The notes below the pieces were generated by a model. That model worked only from the letters and a program-made list of their open reading frames with translations, had not been told where the DNA came from and made no database searches. This document shows positions 29,216 to 37,917 of a stretch of 52,779 nt of DNA, one piece after another. Each line of letters starts with the position of its first letter. The first letter of the stretch is position 1. Location: positions 1-52,779 of the forward strand of contig JAQGHR010000142.1 of NCBI GenBank assembly GCA_028291545.1, in the 5' to 3' direction. The position numbers and the translations under genes are program-made. This DNA comes from Planctomycetota bacterium (GTDB lineage Bacteria; Planctomycetota; Planctomycetia; Isosphaerales; Isosphaeraceae).

Positions 29216-32200
29216 TCATTCAACGAAGATGAACTCATTCAGCCCCATCAACACCTGGCAAAAATCCGCCAGTGCCGCCTCCGTGCCGTCGCCCTTGCCG
29301 TTCGCCTTGTGCGCCTCGGCCTGTCCCTTGAGAAAGGCAACACCGTCACGCAATTCGTCGGCGTCGGGTGCCCGGCCGAGCGATTTCGCATAGGCAAGCC
29401 TCACCGAATCCTCCGTCCCCTTCGCCCGGGCGCTAACGCCCTTCGCGAACGACTCGGCCCAGTCGCGGACGATCGGGCTATTCATGAGCATCAAGGATTG
29501 CGGAGGCACCGTCGTCGTGCTTCGTGTCGCCAGGCCGGTGAGGGCGTCGGGAGCATCGAACAGCATCATCATCGGGATCAGCTTGGAGCGCTTGATCGTG
29601 AAGTAGACGCTCCGACGGGTCATCCGCTCGTCGAGCGAGCCGGGGCCGTACATCCGCTCGTCGAGCTTGCCGGAGACGAACAGCATCGAGTCGCGAACCG
29701 CCTCGGCCTGAAGACGCGTCTTGGGATGTCGCCAGCAAAGCAGGTTCTCGGGGTCGATCGACTGCTTCGCCGGGTCGATCCGCGACGACTCGCGATACGT
29801 CGCACTCGTGACGATCAGGCGGTGGATCGGCTTGAGGTGCCAGCCGCTCCGGATCAGTTCCGAGGCGAGCCAATCGAGCAATTCCGGATGCGTCGGCATC
29901 TCGCCTTGCTTGCCGAAGTCGCTGGGTGTGGACACGAGCCCGCGACCCATGTGATGCTGCCAGAGCCGGTTGACGACCACCCGCGCGAGCAGGTGCCCCG
30001 CGCCAGTCTCGGTATCCGTGAGCCAGTTCGCCAGGCCGACGCGCTGATACGACGTCCTCCACCCCTTCGGAGGTGCGGCCTTCCAGTGCGATTCCTTTTT
30101 CGGCGCCCGGATCAAGACCTGGAGATAGCCCGGTCCGACGACCTCGGTCTTCTGGTTCGGATCGCCGCGGCGGAGAAGATGCGTCTTTTCGAGGAAGTCC
30201 CCGCCCTGGGTGTGCAGCCTCACCGCGGGCAGGCCCTCGGTCGAGATCAGGGCTTTCACGCCGTTGGGCTTCGGAGCATTCTTGGCGTGCTCCTCGCTCG
30301 CGATCTTCAAGGCCCGCCACTCCGGATCGATCGTCTTGTACCAGGACAGGACCGCCGCGCCCTCTTCGGCCGTGCGGCGGTCGCGAGGCTTGAGAAGGAT
30401 CGCCGCGACATTCATCGGCAGGCCCGATCCGTCCAGCCCGACGGGGCGAGGGGCATCCGTCACCGAGAGGCGGAACTTACCGAAGTTGTGACCCGTATTG
30501 CCCTGGAAGTCCAGCGCGAACACGAGCGTTGCGCCTCCGTCCGGGCGGACATCGCCTCCGATCTCGAAGACGGCAGCGTGATCCTTGCCAAACTGAGGAT
30601 CCACGGCCCAGCCGGACTTCTTGTCGGCATCGACGGCCGCCGTGATCGGCAGGCCCGGCTGCTCGAACGAGGCCTTGGGATTGATCAGCGACGCCTGCTC
30701 CGTCTTCCCGATCCCGTAACGCGGGCCGATCGTCAGCTTCAGGTCCGTGAGATCGAAATTTCCATTCCCCGCCCGGCCCGGACCGCCGGCCACGAGGGCC
30801 TTGTCGGCCAGGGGCTCGATCTTGATCCCCGTGATCGAGGGCAGGTCGCACGCGGCCGTGATCGTGTAGGTGTCGAACTCGGCATTCTTGCCGCCGACGG
30901 TGACGGAACCGTCCGGATTCTTCGTGAACGACGCCCCCCCCTTGGATTCCATCTTCGAGGGGTCCAGCACGACCCACTTGGGACGCTCGGACTTCGCCGG
31001 CCGGGCGTCCTCCCAGGCAAGGAACCGCGAAGGAAGTTCCGATCGCTCGAACGCCTCCAGCTTTGCGACATACGGGGCGTGCTCCACCTCGTGCTTCGCG
31101 ACGGCCTTCTTGTAGCCCTCGGGATCGAGGTTGAGATCGATCTCGCTACGAACCGTCTTCGTGAAGATGGAGACAAACCGGTAGTAATCCCTCGTCGGGA
31201 TCGGGTCGAACTTGTGGTCGTGACACCGGGCACATCCCACGGTCAGGCCGAGGAACGCGGTGCCGGTGATATTCGCCATGTCGTCCAGCTCGTCATACCG
31301 TTCCTTCTCGACCTGATTGGCCGTGATCTGCGTGCTGTGTGTGCCGGCCGCGAGGAACCCGGTCGCCTTCAAGGCCAGCGGATTCTCGGGGGCCAGCTCG
31401 TCGCCCGCGATCTGCCACTTCGCGAATGTGTCGAACGGCAGGTCCGAGTTGAACGCCTCGATCACGAAATCGCGGTAGTGATAGGCGGTCGCCCGATCGT
31501 AGTCGTGCTCGAATCCATGGCTCTCCGCCCATCGTGCGAGGTCCAGCCAGTGCCTCGCCCAGCGCTCCCCGAACCGGGGCGACGCCAGCAGGCGATCGGT
31601 GAGTTTCCCGTACGCCTCGGGCGATTCATCCTTCACGAACGCCTCGACGTCCTCGGGCAGAGGCGGCAATCCGATCAGGTCCAGGCTCAAGCGCCGGATC
31701 AGGGTCCGTCGCGAGGCGGTCTCGTTGGGTACCAGCCCTTTCGCGTCGAGTTTCGCCCCGATGAATCGATCGATCGGGTTCGAGGACCGGTTCGCGTTCT
31801 TGATCGCAGGAGGCTCGACGGGCGTCAGCGGCTGGTAAGCCCAGTGCTTCCCCTCTTCCACCAGGTCGATCGTGCGGGCCTTCTTCTTGGGCGCGGCCGA
31901 GGCCCCGGCCCGGGGGTCGGGCGCGCCTCGTTTGACCCAATCGCTCAGGACGGCAATCGTCGCGTCCGGCAGCTTGCCCTTGGGAGGCATCTTCAGGTTG
32001 GGGTCGCCATAACGGAGGGCTTCCACGAGCAGGCTCTCGTCCGGCTTGCCGGGGACGATCGCCGGGCCGGTGTCGCCGCCCTTTTCCCATCCCCCCTTGG
32101 TGTCGAGCAGGAGACCGCCGCGTATTTTCTCGGACGTCGCGGCGTGGCACTTATAACAGTGCTCGACAAGGATCGGTCTGACCTTCGTCTCGAAGAACTC

Positions 32201-32296
32201 GACGTCCTTCGGGTCCAGATCGGCGGCCGTCGCCGTGGCCGGCAAGGAGAGGGCGAAGCCGAGAACGGAGGCGAGGAGAGTTCGCGCTCGCATCAT
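29216..32296 (-). CDS. PSD1 protein: cytochrome-c-like + DUF1549 + sandwich module + DUF1553 (copy 3)
   Basis: 1,026 residues from the first of two adjacent ATGs at 32296. The frame can be extended 13 codons to 32335, but the signal peptide (RTLLASVLGFALSLPATATA) begins directly after 32296. CYKCH (Cys47, Cys50, His51) is the haem-type motif. DUF1549 at about 152-388 has GERWARHWLDLARWAESHGF and CARCHDHKFDP. Residues about 445-632 form a beta-rich module (KNAEFDTYTIT, ITGIKIEPLAD, ALDFQGNTGHNFGKFRLSVT) that looks like the limb seen in other planctomycete PSD1 proteins, possibly sugar binding. DUF1553 is at about 745-1018 (VNRLWQHHMGRGLV). First gene of a PSD1, DUF1501, aroE unit. Confidence 0.9.
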   Translation of the reverse strand: MMRARTLLASVLGFALSLPATATAADLDPKDVEFFETKVRPILVEHCYKCHAATSEKIRGGLLLDTKGGWEKGGDTGPAIVPGKPDESLLVEALRYGDPNLKMPPKGKLPDATIAVLSDWVKRGAPDPRAGASAAPKKKARTIDLVEEGKHWAYQPLTPVEPPAIKNANRSSNPIDRFIGAKLDAKGLVPNETASRRTLIRRLSLDLIGLPPLPEDVEAFVKDESPEAYGKLTDRLLASPRFGERWARHWLDLARWAESHGFEHDYDRATAYHYRDFVIEAFNSDLPFDTFAKWQIAGDELAPENPLALKATGFLAAGTHSTQITANQVEKERYDELDDMANITGTAFLGLTVGCARCHDHKFDPIPTRDYYRFVSIFTKTVRSEIDLNLDPEGYKKAVAKHEVEHAPYVAKLEAFERSELPSRFLAWEDARPAKSERPKWVVLDPSKMESKGGASFTKNPDGSVTVGGKNAEFDTYTITAACDLPSITGIKIEPLADKALVAGGPGRAGNGNFDLTDLKLTIGPRYGIGKTEQASLINPKASFEQPGLPITAAVDADKKSGWAVDPQFGKDHAAVFEIGGDVRPDGGATLVFALDFQGNTGHNFGKFRLSVTDAPRPVGLDGSGLPMNVAAILLKPRDRRTAEEGAAVLSWYKTIDPEWRALKIASEEHAKNAPKPNGVKALISTEGLPAVRLHTQGGDFLEKTHLLRRGDPNQKTEVVGPGYLQVLIRAPKKESHWKAAPPKGWRTSYQRVGLANWLTDTETGAGHLLARVVVNRLWQHHMGRGLVSTPSDFGKQGEMPTHPELLDWLASELIRSGWHLKPIHRLIVTSATYRESSRIDPAKQSIDPENLLCWRHPKTRLQAEAVRDSMLFVSGKLDERMYGPGSLDERMTRRSVYFTIKRSKLIPMMMLFDAPDALTGLATRSTTTVPPQSLMLMNSPIVRDWAESFAKGVSARAKGTEDSVRLAYAKSLGRAPDADELRDGVAFLKGQAEAHKANGKGDGTEAALADFCQVLMGLNEFIFVE

Positions 32297-32461
32297 GTCG
32301 GGCGATCCGGCAGGAGGGTGGCGGGGCGGGTTCATCGCGAGGCGGGGAGGTCGTCGTCCAGGCTATCAGAAGTCAATGCCGGTGGGAACAGGTTCCAGAG
32401 CGTGGGAGGCCAGGACCGCCCGCCCGTAAAGCGCGGCTCTTGATGGCGCCCCGTCCCATGT

Positions 32462-33850
32462 CTACCGGGATACGCCGGCCTCACGCCCAACCGCGGGTCG
32501 ATAGATTCGCACCGCCCGGACCGAAACCGGCGCACCGCTGAGATGATGAAGCTCCAGAAGATGCGGTCCGTTGGGTAAACCTTGTGCCAGGGTTGTCACC
32601 GCCTCACGCGATGGGTCGAGTGTCTTCGGTGTCTCGTAGCGATCGGCGAACATTGGCACGACCTTCCAGCGGATCTCGTGGCCGACAGGGACGGCGCCGT
32701 TTCGGAACCAGGAATCGGCGCCAATCCGCACGCGGGACGAGTTCGAGACCAATGTCTGACTACCCCGACCCGAACCGTCGGGTCCGGTAAGTGAGCCGGT
32801 CAGGTCGTACGTCCAATCCTTCGAGTCGGGCGTGACCGAGGTGATCTTGATCGTCCAGTCCTCGGCGACTCGATGGGCGAGCTTCCCCACCTTGATCACC
32901 GTCAGGGGCGACCAGGGGCCGGGCGAGGGACGAGTCGCACGGAAGAGGTCAGGCACGATCTCCGAAGGACGCTTCCCGTCGATCAGAACGGAGATCGAGC
33001 CGGAGCCCGCCTGACCGGCGATCATGTCGATCCGGTTTCCGTCGAAGGGAATCTTCAACGCCGTGTCCGCCTGCACCACGGCGCCGAGTTCCCGCGTGAG
33101 AACCGCGTCCTTGTCGCCGCCCGCAGGCAGGTCCGGCCGATGGACGAGATGCCGTTTCACCAGTTCGGCCATGAGGAAATTGCCATGATCGTTGAGATGG
33201 ACGCCGTCCTTGAGGAGGGCCTTTGGCTCCAGTTTATTGGTCCTGAGATAGTCGAGCCAGGGACCTCGCACGTCCAGGAGTGTGCAGCCATATTTCTTGG
33301 CGATCTCGGGAAGGAAGACGTGATTCATCATGTGGTCCCACCACATCCCCTTGTCGACCGAGGGATCGGCCTTTTCCGGTGGCCACTGGGTCACATGGTC
33401 TTTCTGCATCAGGACTTCGGCCGTCGCTCGAGACCGAGCATTCTTGATGATCTCGTCGTATTCCTGGTTCCCGCCGTAGACGTGAAAGATCAGGAGATCG
33501 GGGTAGAACGGATATAAATCCTGTTCGGCGGACTTGATCAGCAGTTGCGAGGCAAAGCCGCCGATGGCACGATTCTCGATCTCAAGATCGGCGTTCGGAA
33601 AGCGTCTGCGGAGATCGTCGGCGACTTGCTTCGACCAGTCCTGCTCGGTGATGGACTGGCCGTAGAACAAGATGCGGACCTTGTTGCGCTTCTCGGGCGT
33701 GCTCGTGGCGAGCAGGGTCAGGGTGCGCTGAACGCCAACGCCCAGCGTCTTGGGGTCCGACGCCGGTGCTGGAGGCGGAAACGACTGCGCTTGATCGCCG
33801 CGTGAGACGACCGGCAGGAGCAACAACACGGTCGCGATGATGCGGTTCAT
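32462..33850 (-). CDS. Exported SGNH/GDSL-type esterase
   Basis: 462 residues from the ATG at 33850, chosen because the signal peptide MNRIIATVLLLLPVVSRGDQ follows directly; the frame runs on to 34006 without family-like sequence. SGNH blocks are visible: block I FYGQSITEQDW with nucleophile Ser66; block II RAIGGFAS with Gly97-98; block III VYGGNQEYDE with Asn128; block V LKDGVHLNDHG with Asp215 and His218. The last 220 residues are beta-rich and probably form an accessory domain. Such planctomycete enzymes are thought to remove acetyl or other acyl groups from polysaccharides; the substrate is not readable here. It is divergent from the HEAT-type gene at 34053. Confidence 0.86.
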   Translation of the reverse strand: MNRIIATVLLLLPVVSRGDQAQSFPPPAPASDPKTLGVGVQRTLTLLATSTPEKRNKVRILFYGQSITEQDWSKQVADDLRRRFPNADLEIENRAIGGFASQLLIKSAEQDLYPFYPDLLIFHVYGGNQEYDEIIKNARSRATAEVLMQKDHVTQWPPEKADPSVDKGMWWDHMMNHVFLPEIAKKYGCTLLDVRGPWLDYLRTNKLEPKALLKDGVHLNDHGNFLMAELVKRHLVHRPDLPAGGDKDAVLTRELGAVVQADTALKIPFDGNRIDMIAGQAGSGSISVLIDGKRPSEIVPDLFRATRPSPGPWSPLTVIKVGKLAHRVAEDWTIKITSVTPDSKDWTYDLTGSLTGPDGSGRGSQTLVSNSSRVRIGADSWFRNGAVPVGHEIRWKVVPMFADRYETPKTLDPSREAVTTLAQGLPNGPHLLELHHLSGAPVSVRAVRIYRPAVGREAGVSR

Positions 33851-34052
33851 GGCGGAGCTTCCACGGAAAGGTTGCCGGGCGTCGCCGCATCGTACACGAT
33901 CAACCCAAGCATGCAATATGTTGGGTCCTTGAAAAAAATGTTCGGGACAAAACCAGTGCCCAATCGTGATGGTCGGTGAGCCCTGCCACGGGACATAGCT
34001 CGGCATCGTGGGGTGTCGGGAACACCGTTACCACTGACAGGTCGAGGGACCC

Positions 34053-34976
34053 ATGAACACATCAATGCGAGCGATCGTCGGCGTTTTCCTGGTGGTCTCG
34101 ATCCTGGAGGGATCGGTCCACGCCGAGGGCACCGAGGGAATCGGCAACGAGCCGATCCGCCGAGTTGCGGATCTATCAGCGGACCTGAAGGCCGTGGCCG
34201 ACCTACCGAGCCGCGTCTACTGGCGCGAAATCAACGGCGACTTCCAGTGTACGTACAAGGCGGATGCCAAGGCCGCGAACGACGCCATCGGGGCCTTTGC
34301 CAGGGCCGGGGGCAAGGAGATTGTTCTCTGGCCCGGGACGGGACGTTATGAGACGTTCGAGGGCAAGGTCGGGTCGTGCGATTTCGCCCTGCACGTTCCG
34401 GGAGGAATCGGCCTCTTCATGCTCAAGTCGGCCCGGACGGAGGCGGGCACGCCGATCTTCGAGGTCGAGCCGACCTTGACGATCTACGTCAGCGACGCGA
34501 TCCCGGCCGACAGGCTGACGATCCCGAAGTCCCTGGCAATTCGTGAGATCCGGGATCTGCGCGATCGCTTCGTCGCCGGTCTGCGCGGTCCGAAAACGGG
34601 CGCGGTGGCCGAGGCGAAGACCGACGCCGAGCGCCACGAGCGCACGACCGCCGCGACGGTCCGTGCCCAGTGCGCCTATCAGCTCGGGATGCTAGGGCCG
34701 ATCGCGGACGACGTGGTGGAACCGCTCCGTCAGGGGCTCAAAGACCCCGAAATGTACGTGCGACTCTGCGCGATCGACGCACTCGCCCGACTCGGCGCAC
34801 CTGCGGCCAGGGCGATCCCTGATCTGGAAATCGTGTCGAAGGAAGCGAAGGACGATCGTGAGAAGCAGGCGGCCACGAAGGCCGTCTCGGCCCTCAAGTC
34901 GGCCAAGGCCGAGCCGGCGACGGGCCTGAAGGAGCGGATTGAGGCCATCCACCGGATCAAAGCAGGGCGGTCGTGA
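34053..34976 (+). CDS. Exported protein with HEAT-like C-terminal repeats
   Basis: 307 residues. Signal peptide at 5-24 (MRAIVGVFLVVSILEGSVHA). The N-terminal half has no recognised domain. A segment near 190-245 reads as HEAT/armadillo-like helices: QCAYQLGMLGPIADDVVEPL then RLCAIDALARLGAPAARAIP, the usual planctomycete pattern of exported HEAT proteins. The last 60 residues are charged and alpha-helical. Function is unknown; such repeats normally hold protein partners. The start has GAGGG seven bases upstream. It ends 14 bases before a very strong hairpin that also separates it from convergent fusA. Confidence 0.72.
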   Translation: MNTSMRAIVGVFLVVSILEGSVHAEGTEGIGNEPIRRVADLSADLKAVADLPSRVYWREINGDFQCTYKADAKAANDAIGAFARAGGKEIVLWPGTGRYETFEGKVGSCDFALHVPGGIGLFMLKSARTEAGTPIFEVEPTLTIYVSDAIPADRLTIPKSLAIREIRDLRDRFVAGLRGPKTGAVAEAKTDAERHERTTAATVRAQCAYQLGMLGPIADDVVEPLRQGLKDPEMYVRLCAIDALARLGAPAARAIPDLEIVSKEAKDDREKQAATKAVSALKSAKAEPATGLKERIEAIHRIKAGRS

Positions 34977-34990
34977 TCGCAATCGAAGAC

Positions 34991-35051
34991 GAACCGCCAG
35001 GACGCCGAGGAAGGGGAGGTGTTCCCCCATTCCTCGGCGTCCTGGCGGTTC
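34991..35051. terminator. 22-bp perfect inverted repeat between convergent genes; bidirectional terminator or REP-like element
   Basis: Left arm 34991-35012 and right arm 35030-35051 are perfect reverse complements over 22 bases. Each arm holds the core CCGCCAGGACGCCGAGG or its complement. The 17-base spacer contains a second small stem (GGGGA at 35013-35017 with TCCCC at 35023-35027). It lies between the stop of the HEAT-type gene and the stop of fusA, and a short T-rich run (CAATTTTC) follows on the plus strand. The core resembles an intergenic palindrome that I recall from many planctomycete and related genomes, so it could be a dispersed repeat acting as terminator. Confidence 0.75.
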
Positions 35052-35087
35052 AATTTTCTGCACGCTCTCGGCGGTTCAAATCCCGGC

Positions 35088-37175
35088 TTACTTCTTGTCC
35101 GCCAGGGCCTTCTTCACGACCTCTTCCTGGAGCCGCGCCGGGAGCTTCTGATACTTCAGGAACTCCATCGAGAACGACCCCTTGCCCTGGGTCATGCTAC
35201 GGAGGTCGTTCGAGTAGCCGAACATCTCGGCCAGCGGGATCTCGCCCTGAATGACGGCGAATCCGCCGCGGTCCTCGGTCCCGAGCACCACGCCACGCTT
35301 CTGAGAGACCGTGCCGGTCACCGGACCCTGGAACTCCACCGGGGTCTCGATCTCGACCTTCATGATCGGCTCGAGCAGGACCGGATCGGCCCTGCGGAAT
35401 GTCTCGCGGAAGCAGTCGCGGGCACAGATCTGGAAGGCCATGTCGGACGAGTCGACGTCGTGGTACGAGCCGTCCTCCAGGACCATCTTCACGCCCAGCA
35501 CCTCGTAGCCGGCGATCGGGCCTTTCGAGAGGCTGTCTCGATAGCCCTTCTCGACCGACGGGATATACTCGCTGGGAATCCGGCCGCCGGTGACCTTGTT
35601 CTCGAAGACAAACTGCTCGGCCGAGTCCTCCGGCAGAGGCTCCATCTGGCCGACGACGTGGGCATACTGACCCGAGCCGCCGGTCTGCTTACGGTGCTTG
35701 TAGTTGTAGGGCGTGACTTTGGTGGGGGCCTCGCGATAGCTCACCTTGGGCATGCCGACGGTGCATTCCACCTTGTATTCGCGCTTGATGCGCTCGACAT
35801 AGATTTCCAGGTGCAGCTCGCCCATGCCGGAGATGATCGTCTCGCTCGTCTCCTTGTCCACATGGACGCGGAACGTCGGGTCTTCGCGCATGAAGCGGTT
35901 GAGGGCCTTGCTGAGCTTGTCCTGATCGACTCGCTTCGTGGGCGAGATCGCTAGGTCGATGACGGGCTCGGCCGCGTAGATCGATTCCAGCGAGTAGTTC
36001 GTGCCCTCGTCACAATAGGTATCGCCGGTGGCACACTCGATGCCCATCACCGCGACGATGTCGCCGGCGCTGGCCGAGTCGATGTCTTCCTTCTCGTCGG
36101 CATGGACGCGGAGGATGCGGCTGATCCGCTCTTTCCGCTTCTTGCGCGAGTTGAAGTAGAAGGTGCCCTTCTTGAGGGTTCCCTGGTAAATCCGCATGTA
36201 CGTGACCTGGCCGAACTGCTCTTCGACCAGCTTGAACGCCATGGCCACCATCGGCGCATCGGGGTCGGTCGTCAGCGCGACCTCGGCCATGCCGTCGTCG
36301 TTGTCCTTGGCGTGGATCTCGCGGTCGAGCGGGCTCGGCAGATACGCGTTCACGGCGTCGAGCATGAGCTGGACGCCCTTGTTCTTGTAGGCCGTGCCCA
36401 CCAGGACCGGGCAAATCTGCTGGGCGATGGTCGCATCCCGGATCGTCTTGTGGATCAGGTCGAGTGGTACTTCCTGCTCTTCCAGCAGAAGTTCCATGAT
36501 CTGGTCGGAGAACAGCGAGAGTGCCTCCAGCATCCCCTGGCGGGCGTGCGCGGCGGGCTCGACGAACTCGGCCGGGATCGGCTCGCGGCGAACGGTCTCG
36601 CCCTTGTCGCCGTCGAAGTAGACCGCCTGCCGATTGATCAGGTCGATGCAGCCCTGGAAGTTGATCTCGCCGCCTATCGGAAGCTGCAAGGGCACGGTCG
36701 TCAGGCCGAGCTTGCTCTCGAGCTGGCTAATCACGTTGACCGGATTCGCGCCGGTGCGGTCCATCTTGTTGATGAACGCCAGCCGGGGGACACGGTAGCG
36801 CTTCATCTGGCGATCGACCGTGATCGACTGGGACTGCACGCCCGCCACCGCGCAGAGCACCAGCACCGCTCCGTCGAGCACGCGGAGCGAGCGCTCGACC
36901 TCGACGGTGAAGTCGACGTGGCCGGGGGTGTCGATGATGTTGATCTTCTTGTCTTTCCACGCGACCGTGGTCGCGGCGGAGGTGATGGTGATCCCCCGCT
37001 CCTTCTCCAGCTCCATGTGGTCCATCTTCGCGCCTTCGCCCTTGACCTCCTTGATGATGTGCTCTTTGCCCGAGTAGAACAAAACCCGCTCGGTGAGCGT
37101 GGTCTTCCCCGAGTCAATGTGCGCGGAGATCCCGATGTTGCGGACGTTGGCGAGGTCGAGGGCGAGGTTTTCCAT
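35088..37175 (-). CDS. fusA: Elongation factor G
   Basis: 695 residues, full length. EF-G drives ribosomal translocation and, with RRF, recycling, using GTP. G-domain motifs: G1 AHIDSGKTT at 18-26, switch I RGITITSAATT, G3 DTPGHVDF, G4 NKMD. Later domains are complete, including ERIKREYKVECTVGMPKVSY, IMKVEIETPVEFQG and MTQGKGSFSMEF. The P-loop is AHIDSGKTT instead of AHIDAGKTT; this serine marks the spirochaete/planctomycete/mitochondrial EFG1-like lineage. No ribosomal protein or tuf genes are adjacent, so it is not in the classical str operon. No clear ribosome-binding site was seen before the ATG. Confidence 0.95.
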   Translation of the reverse strand: MENLALDLANVRNIGISAHIDSGKTTLTERVLFYSGKEHIIKEVKGEGAKMDHMELEKERGITITSAATTVAWKDKKINIIDTPGHVDFTVEVERSLRVLDGAVLVLCAVAGVQSQSITVDRQMKRYRVPRLAFINKMDRTGANPVNVISQLESKLGLTTVPLQLPIGGEINFQGCIDLINRQAVYFDGDKGETVRREPIPAEFVEPAAHARQGMLEALSLFSDQIMELLLEEQEVPLDLIHKTIRDATIAQQICPVLVGTAYKNKGVQLMLDAVNAYLPSPLDREIHAKDNDDGMAEVALTTDPDAPMVAMAFKLVEEQFGQVTYMRIYQGTLKKGTFYFNSRKKRKERISRILRVHADEKEDIDSASAGDIVAVMGIECATGDTYCDEGTNYSLESIYAAEPVIDLAISPTKRVDQDKLSKALNRFMREDPTFRVHVDKETSETIISGMGELHLEIYVERIKREYKVECTVGMPKVSYREAPTKVTPYNYKHRKQTGGSGQYAHVVGQMEPLPEDSAEQFVFENKVTGGRIPSEYIPSVEKGYRDSLSKGPIAGYEVLGVKMVLEDGSYHDVDSSDMAFQICARDCFRETFRRADPVLLEPIMKVEIETPVEFQGPVTGTVSQKRGVVLGTEDRGGFAVIQGEIPLAEMFGYSNDLRSMTQGKGSFSMEFLKYQKLPARLQEEVVKKALADKK

Positions 37176-37760
37176 AAGAAATGCTGTGTCGCTCTGGCGA
37201 GGGGAGATTTCACTCCGCCCCTGGCCCTGGGGTTCGACCGATCTCGATACCGGATTGGGTCGGGTTCGGTTCCAGGCCCGCCATCACGAGGCGGGCCGGG
37301 GGAGCAACCGTCGAGGATCAGGTCAGGGAACGCACACCGGCGCTACGGTCGGCGGTCAGGATGACCCAGTGCGGAGCGGTGTGCGGGCATTTGGAGGACG
37401 ATCAGAGGAGGACCGGGACCGGCATTCGGCCCATGATTTTACCAGGGGCACGGATCCGGTCAAGCATATTCGCACCCAGGTCAACAGAACCGCCGTTCTC
37501 TTTCATGATAACGCCAAGTCAAGGCCCTGTCTGCCCGATCGCCTCCCGCCGGATCCGCAGTAAGGGGAGCCGCCGATCAGCGCGATCAGCCGAGCAGGGC
37601 CCTGGCCGGCCCGATCGTGGTGTTCGATGCCTCACAAGGGATACGGTGGATAAACCCCTGCGGGTGAATCGATCCCCGGGAAGTTTTCCTTGATTTCCGG
37701 AAATCTTCGCCGAGTTCTCACGAATTGCGTCTAATGCCGGCCCGGATCAATCGTCTTGAA

Positions 37761-37782
37761 CTGCGGTCGATTGACACCGCAG
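37761..37782. repeat. Inverted repeat overlapping a -35 box, possible operator
   Basis: CTGCGGT at 37761-37767 and ACCGCAG at 37776-37782 are perfect reverse complements separated by 8 bases. The right half starts at the last base of the TTGACA box, so a dimeric protein bound here would block RNA polymerase. No regulator gene is nearby, so the regulator is unknown. Confidence 0.4.
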
Positions 37783-37799
37783 GGTACGGTCGGTATGCT
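37771..37799 (+). promoter_or_regulatory. Sigma-70-type promoter for the signal-peptidase-like gene
   Basis: TTGACA at 37771-37776 is a perfect -35 box, followed after 17 bases by TATGCT at 37794-37799 (four of six to TATAAT). Transcription would start near 37806 and leave a leader of about 110 bases before the ATG at 37918. Assigned from consensus alone. Confidence 0.5.
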
Positions 37800-37917
37800 C
37801 TGTGACAATTGTCCGATTGCTTGAGGGGTCCGACTCGCTTCCGGGCTCGGGCCTCCTGTCTCGCGGTCGACCAGGTGGTGTGCCTATCTCCTCGGCGGCT
37901 TCACGGAGCGGGGTCCG

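Larger units (their letters stand above)
37176..37917. other. Intergenic region between divergent fusA and the signal-peptidase-like gene
   Basis: 742 bases with no convincing gene. The right-hand 160 bases hold a sigma-70-type promoter and an overlapping inverted repeat, listed separately. The left part must include the fusA leader. No tRNA, rRNA or riboswitch pattern was recognised. Short open frames here lack family-like sequence. Confidence 0.6.

Noticed and set aside
28727..32443. A 1,238-codon open frame on the plus strand
   Set aside because: It lies opposite the DUF1501 and PSD1 genes, is rich in Arg/Gly/His/Asp as expected for the complement of GC-rich codons, and has no domain. It is an antisense shadow.
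35066..35086. GGTTCAAATCC resembling a tRNA T-loop downstream of fusA
   Set aside because: The flanking bases cannot form the five-pair T-stem, and no D-arm, anticodon arm or acceptor stem is present.
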